Part shown: one piece after another, positions 31,971 to 41,700 of the stretch | How the letters are laid out: every line of letters starts with the position of its first letter | Position numbering within the stretch: the first letter of the stretch is position 1 | Source: an uncultured Odoribacter sp. | GTDB lineage: Bacteria > Bacteroidota > Bacteroidia > Bacteroidales > Marinifilaceae | Direction: 5' to 3' | Length of the DNA: 64,000 bases | Assembly: GCA_910578105.1 (NCBI GenBank) | Contig: CAJTPD010000002.1 | Location: 427,245 to 491,244, forward strand | The notes under the pieces: model-generated | What the model saw: only the letters and a program-made list of their open reading frames with translations | Told to the model about the DNA's origin: nothing | The model's database searches: none | Position numbers and translations under genes: made by a program

Positions 31971-33668
31971 TTATTCGTATGTCTCCCAAATCGGTTCCGG
32001 CAGATGGGGTCGGTCTGTTGAGACAGATAGGATAGGCGGCGTGGTTGGTTTGTCTTTTTCAAAGAAGAGAACAGGGAACTTGCTGTCTGTCCATAGATTA
32101 GAACTTGAATCTTCGGTTTCGCCTGCAATGACATTGATCCGGTAGGCGATGAGGTACCGGCAGATGTCATTGAACCAAGGCAGATGATCGATCATACAGT
32201 TTTTTTCTGTCGAATGACAAATATTCAATTTGGCATCCTGGTCGCTGGTGTAGCCTAAGCCTCCATGGTATATTTGCAGTCGCTCGATATAGTCATTGTG
32301 ACCTTTAAAAACATAGCTGTAGTAATATTGCCATAAGAAACTCGGATACAGCAGTCGGTGAGATGCGATATTTCCGTAAAATCCGGTACGTGCCGGTTGG
32401 TCGCCGGAGAACAGGGCTTTTCGTTTTTCAGTCAGATAACTTTGGGCTTGGGTCGTAAATAGCCGATCGGATTCCGACCATTCGTCGGCCAGATGGCCTA
32501 TGGCATGACCACCCACTTCGTGCAGGAACAAGTTGGTAAATCCGCCGGGGAGTTGGGTGTCACGGTTCAACGGAACAAGGCTGATGGTTAACCCGTTGGG
32601 TAAGAAATAGGTTTGTCCGCCGTAGCGTTCGTCATTTACCAGAACAACAACTACTGTATTCCGTTCGAGGATATCCGTCGTCATGCCCAGTATTTTGGAA
32701 CAATAAGCTTCTATTGAGGGCTTGCTATAGGATAATTTCGTTTGGAAGGTATTCATTTCCGTAAAATAAGTGTAGAAGGGGGTAGTTGCGGAGGATGTTG
32801 TCGGAGCAACGGAAGGTATTTCCCGTTGTTTCGATTCACTGGCAATGGAGTAGATGTTGAAGTAGTCTTTATAAGTTTTGTAAGGTTCGATTTCGAAAAG
32901 TGCTTCGCAGGCTTCTTCGACCGCTTGCTCGAAAGCTCCCGTTTCCGTTATCAGGTCTTCGGCGATAAAACCGTCGCCCAGGAAGACAAGGTTGAGGGCT
33001 TTGTCCAACGGGCGGTTTGAGAGATGGGCTTTGATATGTCCGTCCTGGCGAATTCCTCCTTCCTGTGTGGCGGTTAATTTCACTGATCGGATACCATAGT
33101 GGATGCGGACCACGGATGTGCGTTCGTATGCCTGGCTGTTGTCGGAGCTGTTGAATACCAAGTCGGCATTTCCGGTTCCGATGGTGTCGCTCACTTGTAG
33201 CCATCCCGACTTGTCGGCGATTTCTACTTTCCAGGCCATGTTGGTACGAATTTTCAGGACTTCTGTGCTGGGTTTACGATTGAAATCCAGATTCTTTTTG
33301 TCTTCTTCAACTTCGAAAACCATTCCGTTTTGACGAACAGATAGACGGACGATATTGTCGCCACAGGTTACTTTTACAGCAGTCCCCCGTTCGTAAATAT
33401 CGTCGGAAGGGGCAACACAAATGATTAATTTCCCTTTGTTGACGCCCTTTTTTATCGTACACCAGTCTGCCATACTTTCGGCATTCCAGTGGGAACCGGC
33501 AGTGACATCGATAACTGCCGTATCGCCTGCTGCTTTCAGGAGGAGATCGTCATTAGAAAATACTAAACTATCGTCTACTGCATTGTCATGACATCCGGCC
33601 AGGAATACCGATAGTAATAGCATTATCGCTGCTATGGTTTTGTATAATGGATGTAAATATGTCTTCAT
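31971..33668 (-). CDS. BACON-domain M64 (IgA-peptidase-like) metallopeptidase lipoprotein
   Basis: The 565-residue lipoprotein has its lipobox Cys at residue 26. Two BACON-like beta domains follow (about 35-112 and 116-203; each ends in a SVRQNG or TATQEGG phrase typical of BACON), then an M64 peptidase domain (about 222-540). The zinc site reads HEVGGHAIGHLADE at 383-396: His383, Glu384, His388, Asp395. Three residues separate Glu384 from His388, one more than in HExxH. The first M64 enzyme described cleaves IgA. BACON domains are thought to bind glycoprotein or carbohydrate. It is the last gene of the locus, 3 bases after the thioredoxin gene, and probably surface-exposed. Confidence 0.88.
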   Translation of the reverse strand: MKTYLHPLYKTIAAIMLLLSVFLAGCHDNAVDDSLVFSNDDLLLKAAGDTAVIDVTAGSHWNAESMADWCTIKKGVNKGKLIICVAPSDDIYERGTAVKVTCGDNIVRLSVRQNGMVFEVEEDKKNLDFNRKPSTEVLKIRTNMAWKVEIADKSGWLQVSDTIGTGNADLVFNSSDNSQAYERTSVVRIHYGIRSVKLTATQEGGIRQDGHIKAHLSNRPLDKALNLVFLGDGFIAEDLITETGAFEQAVEEACEALFEIEPYKTYKDYFNIYSIASESKQREIPSVAPTTSSATTPFYTYFTEMNTFQTKLSYSKPSIEAYCSKILGMTTDILERNTVVVVLVNDERYGGQTYFLPNGLTISLVPLNRDTQLPGGFTNLFLHEVGGHAIGHLADEWSESDRLFTTQAQSYLTEKRKALFSGDQPARTGFYGNIASHRLLYPSFLWQYYYSYVFKGHNDYIERLQIYHGGLGYTSDQDAKLNICHSTEKNCMIDHLPWFNDICRYLIAYRINVIAGETEDSSSNLWTDSKFPVLFFEKDKPTTPPILSVSTDRPHLPEPIWETYE

Positions 33669-33671
33669 ATT

Positions 33672-35144
33672 TTAAGAATTTACAGTATGTGTTGTTTGGT
33701 TACAGCCTTTCACACCTTCCTGGATTTGTTTGATCAATTCCTCAGCCGATAGATAGCCGCGGGTGGTGTAAATTATTTTTCCTTCCGGATTCAGGATCAC
33801 GTAAGTAGGAAAAGCTTTGATTTCCCATTGTTTGGCCAACTGTTTCCCTTCGTTTTTCTCCATATCGATTTTCAGATTGACGAAACGCGGATTGAAATAA
33901 TCACCGGCCTGTTTGGTTGGGAATACTTGTCGGCTCATCATTTTACATGGTCCGCACCAACTGGTATAGCAATCTACAAAAACGTTTTTCTTTTCCCGGC
34001 GGGCTTTTTCAAGTGCTTGTTGCAAACTGCTGTGTTCAAAAAGAATTCCTTGATACGATGTTACATTGTTCAAAGCATCACGGTATTGGGAAAGCCGTGT
34101 CCCTTCGGGCATTCCTGCCATTTGGGAAGTAAGATAAGCAGCTACCTTTTCTTTATCTGCTTCCTCCAAGTCGTAGAGTTGGCCCAAGGTCACGTCCAGA
34201 TAACAACGGGTGTTTGCGCTCGGTAGCCCTGGTACGGTTTGGGTCCAAAGCTCCATCATATCCGAGTAATTTTTCTGTTCCCGTAAATGCAGAATACGGC
34301 ATAAATTCAGCATTTGCCTACAATCGGAAGATTCGCTGTTCAGTGCTTCTAGTTTCTTTTCGACTTCAGCGATAATCGGGCCGTTGTAGTTTTTTTCTAA
34401 TAGCAAGTAGGAAGCCATTGCTTGAAAAGCACGCTGTACAATGAACTTTGATACTTTGTCTCCATTTCGTTTGGTCAGTTTGTCCCGGTTCCGGTAGATA
34501 AAGTCGAATTCCGGGCTACCCCATGACTTGCTTCGTTTACAAAGAATGTCCCAGCTTTCCGGCTTGAACATTTCCGACGAATCAACATGTTGTATGTAAT
34601 AATCGCTTACTTCCTTATATTTATCTGTTTCATCGGCGTTATGCAGGGTTGCGGCATACTTGAGCAAAAAGCGGGGAGAACGATCGCCTTTTTCATAACG
34701 GCGGGTCATGCCCACAAGTGAAGTCTTCGGATTCAGCCCTTGTTTTAGTTTGTCCAGAAATTCGGGAGCTTGGGATCCTCCTACGATTCGGTGCTGGATC
34801 GCCCCCGTGGCGTCCAAAATCAGGAAGTGAGCATAAAAGTGGATATTATACCGCTTGGCCAATTCCCGGCCTTCCGGTGTATGTACCATGTCTACACGCA
34901 GAGGTACGAAATGTTTGTTTATAAAATCAGCCAGCTGGGGCTCGGGTAACACCAGAGAATCCATCAATTGGGAAGCTCCTGCCCAACTTGCATAACAATT
35001 AAAAAAGATGGGCTGTTGTTTGTTAGCCGCTTGTTGTAAAGCTTCTTCCAAAGTCGTGCACCAACGAATTGGTTGAGAGGTTTTTTCACGGGCATTTACG
35101 TTTAAAGTCAGCCAGCATAATAATAGAGAAATAATCAATTTCAT
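33672..35144 (-). CDS. Secreted protein with two thioredoxin domains, first one lacking cysteines
   Basis: The 490-residue protein has a signal peptide (MKLIISLLLCWLTLNVNA). Residues about 28-150 are a thioredoxin fold whose active site reads WAGAS (54-58) in place of WCGPC, so it is redox-dead. A helical middle of about 200 residues follows. Residues about 370-480 are a second thioredoxin fold with an intact WCGPC (CGPC at 397-400) and cis-Pro block AFPTYVIL. Only the C-terminal half can do thiol chemistry in the periplasm. Its start overlaps the FISUMP stop by ATGA, indicating translational coupling. It may fold or reduce disulfide-bonded substrates or partners of the locus. Confidence 0.88.
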   Translation of the reverse strand: MKLIISLLLCWLTLNVNAREKTSQPIRWCTTLEEALQQAANKQQPIFFNCYASWAGASQLMDSLVLPEPQLADFINKHFVPLRVDMVHTPEGRELAKRYNIHFYAHFLILDATGAIQHRIVGGSQAPEFLDKLKQGLNPKTSLVGMTRRYEKGDRSPRFLLKYAATLHNADETDKYKEVSDYYIQHVDSSEMFKPESWDILCKRSKSWGSPEFDFIYRNRDKLTKRNGDKVSKFIVQRAFQAMASYLLLEKNYNGPIIAEVEKKLEALNSESSDCRQMLNLCRILHLREQKNYSDMMELWTQTVPGLPSANTRCYLDVTLGQLYDLEEADKEKVAAYLTSQMAGMPEGTRLSQYRDALNNVTSYQGILFEHSSLQQALEKARREKKNVFVDCYTSWCGPCKMMSRQVFPTKQAGDYFNPRFVNLKIDMEKNEGKQLAKQWEIKAFPTYVILNPEGKIIYTTRGYLSAEELIKQIQEGVKGCNQTTHTVNS

Positions 35145-36178
35145 TTTTCTTCTTTTTTAGTGATTGTTTTTACTAGTCGTACATTATAAGAAGGGCGGAC
35201 AACTGTCGGTGAACTGATCAGGCGACTGGTTGTCCGGCGGATTCCCGTTTCATAGAGGGAAATATGCCGCACAATACCATTGGAAAGACTGTCCGAAACA
35301 AACACCCGATCGCTACACCAAAAATAAGCACCTTTGTTCCGGTTGGCATAACGCGAATTATAAGCAGTTGACAAGGCATACACTGCTGCTCCGCCGTATA
35401 AAGCGTCAAAACCGATTCCTTGCTCTCCGGCTTTTAACAATTCTCCGGCATATTCACCCCGCCAATTTTCCAGGCCTTCCAATTCGGCAGGATTCATTCC
35501 CAGTTTTCGTTCCAAGACCATCCATTCGGCATCGGTGGGGAGGTGAAAGCCGTCGGGAGCACCTTCCTGTACTGCCCGTAGAGCCCCTTCGTACGAATAG
35601 AGATAGCCGAAACGGGACAGGTAGTCTTTATCTACATTAAAGTGATAATCGATGGCATCATTCCAGATCGTCATCAATACCTCCTCAACAGGAGTCAATA
35701 GCGTACCACTCATTGTAATCAATTGAGGAATATTGTAATTTCTTACCTGTTGGGAAAGCCAAATGGATTGCCCTGTGCCTGTTCCGGCAGGGATTTTGCC
35801 TTCTTCTCCGGCATTGAATAGTGCTTCGCTCAGATAAAGCAAAAAACGCTGTCCTGAATGACTCCTGCAAAAATTCTGATAGGCATTTTGATTGGTACCG
35901 TTCAGGATTTCACGGTCACTGCCGTAGGATTCTCCGTAAGTGACACAACCGTCCAGACTGCCGTTGGGAAGGGCATAACGATAGTTTTCCGCCAGCCATG
36001 TCTGATTGCCGATAGTGAGGGTTTTGTATGTGTTGCCGGCTTTATCTGTAACACTGCCGTAAGTGATTCCCTGGGGTTTGGGAGGTATACCGGTTTCTTC
36101 GTCCTGACAGGCTGCTACAGATACCATGGTCAAAAGAAGAATGTATAAATAGTTGATCTTTTTCATATTCAGTTTCAT
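35141..36178 (-). CDS. FISUMP-domain lipoprotein
   Basis: The 345-residue lipoprotein (lipobox near MVSVAACQ) carries a Fibrobacter-succinogenes-major-paralogous (FISUMP) domain, seen in TYGSVTDKAGNTYKTLTIGN, then QTWLAENYRYALPNG, DGFHLPTDAEWMVLERKLG, and YFWCSDRVFVSD followed by YNVRLVK. FISUMP domains are cell-surface modules of unknown ligand, related to formylglycine-generating-enzyme folds. A start at M5 (36166) is also possible. The ATG at 36178 overlaps the upstream stop as TAATG, so translation of the two genes is coupled. It is the third lipoprotein after SusC. Confidence 0.87.
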   Translation of the reverse strand: MKLNMKKINYLYILLLTMVSVAACQDEETGIPPKPQGITYGSVTDKAGNTYKTLTIGNQTWLAENYRYALPNGSLDGCVTYGESYGSDREILNGTNQNAYQNFCRSHSGQRFLLYLSEALFNAGEEGKIPAGTGTGQSIWLSQQVRNYNIPQLITMSGTLLTPVEEVLMTIWNDAIDYHFNVDKDYLSRFGYLYSYEGALRAVQEGAPDGFHLPTDAEWMVLERKLGMNPAELEGLENWRGEYAGELLKAGEQGIGFDALYGGAAVYALSTAYNSRYANRNKGAYFWCSDRVFVSDSLSNGIVRHISLYETGIRRTTSRLISSPTVVRPSYNVRLVKTITKKEEK

Positions 36179-37224
36179 TATAGTTCGACTCCCAGTTCAT
36201 CCCGGATAATAGCATATAAAATTTCATACTTTTTGATCACCAGCGGGCAATGGTTCCAGCGGGATAAAAATTCTTTCCGGGGATATTTCATCATTTCCCG
36301 CAAATAAAGTTCCAGGTCTTCTTGTTTATTCCTGGGGGTATAGTATATTCCATAGTTTTTATCGAAATAAACGAAGCCTTGCCGGCCTACCAGTTCCCTG
36401 CTGTATAGGATATATTCGTCTACCTGCTCGTCTGTCCATTTGCCGTATTTTGTCATTTCGTTTCTAAAGGTACCCATAAGACTGCTGGCACCTGGATCCT
36501 CATTGTATTCTTCTGCTAAAGCTCTTGCTGTCCAAGGTTTTCTAGGTCCCATCCAGGTCGGAATTTCTTCATCCGGATAAAAAGTGCTCCAATCTTGGTT
36601 GTATGACTTTTCGTCTACTACGGCATGGAATAGCTTCAGTTCTTCTTCGTAATTTCCGAGTTTCGTTTCCACCAGTTGGTTCCGGTATGTGAGTGATGTC
36701 GATTCCATTTCTTCTTCTTTCAGGGATTCGAAATTAGAAAATATTAAATTCCGGTAGCGACTCAGAAAAGAGATGGTAGTCAATTGCGAAGAACTGATCT
36801 GATGGCAGTCTTTTGTCAGCCATATTGCATGCGGATAGAGAGCCGCTTGCGTATTCTTCAGAAATATTTCCGTGAAACGTAGGGCTTTCATTTGCAGGTC
36901 GGGGGTGGTTAGTGGTGTCGTTTTATAAGTCACTGTTCCCTGATTGGTGGTGTTGAAAGCCCAGTTCAGATCCAGTGTTTCGTAGCGAAAAACCGAATCG
37001 CCGGAGATGTCTACTTTGATAAATATTTTTTCTATCGTATCGTTGAAATACACAGGCACTCCGTAGGTTGTATATAATTCAAAACGTTTGTGCTGGATAG
37101 AATCTGTTGCGTCGTCGGTGATCGCATACAGATTCCGGTGATCGATACGATTGGTCAATTCGTCTTCTTTCTGACAGGCGATAGCTATGCAGGCCAGTAA
37201 CAGATATAAACTTATTCGTTTCAT
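36178..37224 (-). CDS. Lipoprotein resembling SusD-linked metallopeptidases but without HExxH
   Basis: The 348-residue lipoprotein (MKRISLYLLLACIAIACQKE, lipobox Cys17) sits directly after SusD, where Bacteroidota loci often encode a putative zinc-binding metallopeptidase (Peptidase_Mx1 type). Length, gene position and a block like NEDPGASSLMGTFRNEMTKY fit that group, but there is no HExxH motif anywhere and the acidic third ligand is not evident. I therefore read it as a possible inactivated homologue, perhaps a substrate-binding surface lipoprotein. The family link rests on memory of the overall pattern and is tentative. Its stop overlaps the FISUMP start (TAATG). Confidence 0.6.
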   Translation of the reverse strand: MKRISLYLLLACIAIACQKEDELTNRIDHRNLYAITDDATDSIQHKRFELYTTYGVPVYFNDTIEKIFIKVDISGDSVFRYETLDLNWAFNTTNQGTVTYKTTPLTTPDLQMKALRFTEIFLKNTQAALYPHAIWLTKDCHQISSSQLTTISFLSRYRNLIFSNFESLKEEEMESTSLTYRNQLVETKLGNYEEELKLFHAVVDEKSYNQDWSTFYPDEEIPTWMGPRKPWTARALAEEYNEDPGASSLMGTFRNEMTKYGKWTDEQVDEYILYSRELVGRQGFVYFDKNYGIYYTPRNKQEDLELYLREMMKYPRKEFLSRWNHCPLVIKKYEILYAIIRDELGVEL

Positions 37225-37256
37225 ATGTTTATCATTTTTCTTTTTTGTTCAGCATA

Positions 37257-38780
37257 TTATTCGTCGTCCTCTCCTACCGGTTGGCGTTTTTCTCTTGGGT
37301 TGGCAGGCATGGGAACTTTATCATATTCCAAAACGGATTGTGGAATCTGGAATGTATAAGCCGGATCATTTTCTTTCAGCACATAGGTATCGGTACGTTC
37401 CCAATGATAATTCCTGGATTCGTATACATTGAATTGATGTCGTATTGGCTTACTGTAGGGATAAGTTTTACAAACGGCATAACGTCGCAAGTCGAACCAG
37501 CGGTGGCCTTCAAAACATAATTCCCGGCGACGTTCCAGCCGGATTTCGTCTATCAATTGTTCTCCGCTGTATGCTGTGTGGCGATAGTTTTCTATCCGGT
37601 TTTCACGTAACCGTTGCAGGTAGCGGTTGGCTTCTTCTGTGGCATCCAGCATGGCGCAGGCTTCGGCCATATTCAGGTAGGCTTCGGCTATTCGTAGGGT
37701 GAAAATATCGGATATGTGGGAAACGAATTCAATGCCTGTTTTGTATTTTGCGCTCAGACCGAGTGCTCCGGTGGTGAAGTGGGGGACAAAAAAGTTTCGG
37801 CGGTAGTCGGTAGTGTCGAATAACTCCACCAGTTCCGGTGATACGGCGAAATCACCCTGCTCGCCTTGTATACTGTTTTGTACATTTAAAGACCCCTGGG
37901 AGAAAAGCACTTCCGGATTTTCTTCGGTCAGGAAAGCTGAGGCTTGGGTGTTTATCTGTGAAAGTGTTGCTTGTTCGGTCAGTAACTCCTCGGCCGTTTG
38001 GCGGGCATTTTCCCAATCCTGCATATAGAGATATACCCGGCTGAGCAACAGTAAAGCTGCTTGGCGTGAGGCGCGGTGTAAGGGGCGTGATTGGGGACTT
38101 TCGGTCAGAAAAGTCACAGCACTTTGTAAATCTTTGACGATTTGGTTGTATACCTGAGCCACCGGGGTGCGTTCGAATTGGATGTCTTTGTCTTTATCGT
38201 GTTCTACATATTCCGTGAGTTTTAAGGGAACGCCCGGATCGGTTGTGCTTGTTGCCTCGTTGTAGGCTTTAGCATAAAGATTGATCAGTGTGAAAAACAA
38301 TTGTCCCCGGATGAAATGGCATTCGCCTTTTACACGGATGCGGTCTTTTTCTTCGGCTGGTGAGTCAACGGAAATATCGTCGATTTCTTTCAGAATGATG
38401 TTTACAACATTGATACGGCGATAGAATTCAAGCCAGGTTTGGCTGTCATCGCGTAAGGTATTCCCTTCAGGATTACGTCCTACTTCCAATTGCCAGGCAT
38501 AATAACCGAATAACGGTTGCATCATGCCGGCCCATTTCTTACCTGCTGTGCCGTTGGGAACCGTTGTGATGTCGTCGTCCAGGGTATTCAGCCAACCGGC
38601 ATAATTGGTTGAAATGTATTCACAGGCAGAAGCCGGAATATAACCGTCTCCCAGTAACACTTCGTCGAAGTGTGAGACTTCTTTCGCCACTGTTTGGGTT
38701 TGCGAATATTCTTTCAGAAAATCGCTGCATCCGGAGAGGAGGAGTGTGATAAGACCATATATTATTTTTTTCATATTCAT
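37257..38780 (-). CDS. RagB/SusD family nutrient-binding lipoprotein
   Basis: The 507-residue lipoprotein (MNMKKIIYGLITLLLSGCSD) is a SusD-like surface protein with TPR-like helices. Typical parts are the N-terminal SDFLKEYSQTQTV, the helical GECHFIRGQLFFTLINLYAK, and the C-terminal RIAEAYLNMAEACAMLDATE followed by EEANRYLQRLR and EIRLERRRELCFEGHRWFDLRR, all SusD hallmarks. It caps the SusC pore and binds the ligand outside the cell. The gene starts 9 bases after susC. With a peptidase in the same operon the ligand is probably a peptide or glycopeptide. Confidence 0.95.
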   Translation of the reverse strand: MNMKKIIYGLITLLLSGCSDFLKEYSQTQTVAKEVSHFDEVLLGDGYIPASACEYISTNYAGWLNTLDDDITTVPNGTAGKKWAGMMQPLFGYYAWQLEVGRNPEGNTLRDDSQTWLEFYRRINVVNIILKEIDDISVDSPAEEKDRIRVKGECHFIRGQLFFTLINLYAKAYNEATSTTDPGVPLKLTEYVEHDKDKDIQFERTPVAQVYNQIVKDLQSAVTFLTESPQSRPLHRASRQAALLLLSRVYLYMQDWENARQTAEELLTEQATLSQINTQASAFLTEENPEVLFSQGSLNVQNSIQGEQGDFAVSPELVELFDTTDYRRNFFVPHFTTGALGLSAKYKTGIEFVSHISDIFTLRIAEAYLNMAEACAMLDATEEANRYLQRLRENRIENYRHTAYSGEQLIDEIRLERRRELCFEGHRWFDLRRYAVCKTYPYSKPIRHQFNVYESRNYHWERTDTYVLKENDPAYTFQIPQSVLEYDKVPMPANPREKRQPVGEDDE

Positions 38781-38789
38781 ATCGATTTA

Positions 38790-41700
38790 TCAAAATGAAA
38801 CATTGATACCGAGGGTATAGGCGGGACGGATCGAAAGATTGGGTTTGGAGAACCCGGCTTGTGAGGGATCCTGGCCTTTTAGTGCCTTTGTAGAAATTGT
38901 AAACAAATTCTGGGTATTGAAGCTAATGGAAGCAGAAGAAAACGGTGTTTTTTTCAGTACATTTTTCTGTAAGGAATAGCGTAACGTCAATGATTGCATT
39001 TTCAAATAATTGCCGCTCACTACCCGAATGTCCGAATTATCGTACATATTCCAAAGACTTTTGGCGAATACTTTTGTTTTGTTGCCGTTTTCTTTTGACC
39101 AATGGCTATTGTAGTTATCATAATTGTCGTCTGTGCGGCTGAGAATAGCCGGAATAACGGTTTGTTTTTCATCGCCGGGCACTTGCCAGCGATTGATGAA
39201 TTCTTTACGAACATTGTTTTCGGCACTCACTCCGCTGATAATCGGTTCGTAAAGGGCGAATAAACGAACTTTCGATCCTAAGCTGTAAGCCAGATTGAAA
39301 GATAGGGTAATACCTTTCCAAGTGAAGGTATTGAATACATTTCCGTTCATAATCGGTTCGCGGGTTCCGCTTTTATCCATTACCAGACGTACCACATCTT
39401 CTAAGCGTTTATCCTCGAGCAGATGCCGGCGGTCGGTGTAATCGTCGAAAACCGGAACACCGTTTTCGTCATTCAGACCCAAAAATTTATAGGAATAAAA
39501 AGTACCTACGGCTTCGCCGCTTACAGTAGCCGTTCCGGACAGATAGTGGGATAATTCGTAGTTTTCTACGGCATCGGTTTGGGCCGTGTTTTTATTGGTC
39601 GAGTAGCTGGTGGAAAGACGCCAGCTGAAATCACCGATTTTTACTGGAGTGGTTTGCAGGGAGAGTGAGTAACCGACATTTTTCAGATCGCCGTTGTTCA
39701 TGACGTACGAGTTGATACCGTTTGTTTTAGCTACATTCACCCAACTGAAAAGGTTGTCGGTTTTTTTCCAATAGAAATCGCCGATTATATTCAGGCGTCC
39801 GTTGAAAAAGCCGATGTCGAATCCTGCATTGATCTGTTGGGTTTCTTCCCATTTCAGGTTGGGGTTCGGAAATTGGGCGACATTCGATATATTTTCATTA
39901 TAATAACTGTTTATCGGCTGTTGATTAATCAGTAAGTTCGGGGTTTGTCCGTCCAGCATATTTCCCTGTTTTCCGTAGGAAAAACGCATTCGGGCTTCCG
40001 AAAGCCAAGAAGCGTCCTTCAATAGCGTTTCGCGGGCATTCCACATTCCCGAAGCCGACCAGATAGGCAGAAAACGTTCGTTGCTCCGGCTGCCGAATTT
40101 GTTTGAGGCGTCGGTACGGCCGTTGATGTTCAGCGTAAAATAGTCCCGATAGCTATAGGTAACAGCCAGGTAAAAACTCAAAGAATTGGTCAGCCCCCGG
40201 TTGAAACTCAGGTGATTTTTTTGTAACCATTCTTTGTAATAAGGAAAGTCTTCCAATTCCAGTGATGACATGTCCGTAAACTGCATTCCGCGCTCTTTGA
40301 CATATCCCCGGCTTTCGTTATTCATACTTTTCGAACGTGCTATATTGACCTCATAACCTAAGGTGGCTGTGATCAGGTGTTGTTGGTCTCCGCCGAATAA
40401 TTTGCGGTAGTTAGATTGGAGACGTGCTGTCAGGGTTTCGGTATCGCTGTTGGTGGTTTGGATGATTCCACCATAGGGAAGAATACATTTCCCCTTTTCA
40501 TCGGGCATGGGGACGTCTTCGTATTCTCCGTTTTTCAGAGAGGCGATATAAGCCGTTTTGTCTCCCCACCATTTTTCTTGCAGGGTGCTGCTTACCGAAT
40601 AGGAAGCTATTCCCGTGACATCCCAGGTAGGCAGGATGTCATATTTCAGGTTTAGATCTACTTGTATTCCTTTGCCCTCGTAGCTGTTCGAACTGTTGTC
40701 GATTTCATTCAGTATATTATATCGTAAGTATTTGTTGCCGATACCGCCGGAGTAACCACCTTTGTAGCGTTCGTAATAATATAGCGAACCGTCTTCATTG
40801 AAAGCAGGAAGTGCACGAGTTGTATTATAGGCATAGTCCATAGCGTCGATATTCGATGCCAGATGATTCTTTTTTTGTACATTTCCGTTCAGTTTTACTC
40901 CCACATTCAGTTTCGAAGTCATTTTGATGTTCATATTTGCCGTAACCGTGTAGCGTTCGGTATAGGTCGTATTGGACACACCGTTATCCCGGTCATAACC
41001 TAAAGAAGCATAATAACGGATAATGTCCGAACCTCCGTTGATATTTAAACTGTGGTTGTGGGAGTAAGTGTCCCGGGTCAGTAAATCGAACCAGTCGGTG
41101 TTGACTTGTTCGTACCAAGTTACTTCGCTGAGAAATGTGTTGTAATCGATTTGTCCGGTTTGCAGGCGATAAAGTGCTCCTTCGTAACCGACCAGCGGCA
41201 TTTGAGCTGGAAAAATATAATGCTGTTCAGTCAATGCTTTCCCGAATTCTACCCGCTCCTGTGAATTCATCAGATTGATGTTACGGTCCGTATACCGGGG
41301 ACGGCGGGTGAATTTGGAAGAATGGTTGTATGATAATACCGGTTTTCCGATACGACCTTTTTTTGTCGTCACTACAATTACTCCGTTGGCAGCCCGGGTC
41401 CCGTACAAGGCTGTAGCCGAAGCGTCTTTCAAAACATCGATGCGTTCGATATCCTGAGGATTGATGCCGGCAATGGCATTTCCGATGATATTGAGGTAGT
41501 CGGGATTATTCAGGTCTTCAGGATCAACATCCACGGGATCTGTCATCACAATACCGTCGAGCACCCAAAGCGGTTCCCGGTTACCCAGCAATGTCGAGGT
41601 CCCCCGCACACGGAGACGTGGAGTCGCTCCTACTTCTCCCGAGTTCAGCATAAAAGCCATATCCGGAATACGGCCTTCCAGCATCTGGTCGATGCTCATT

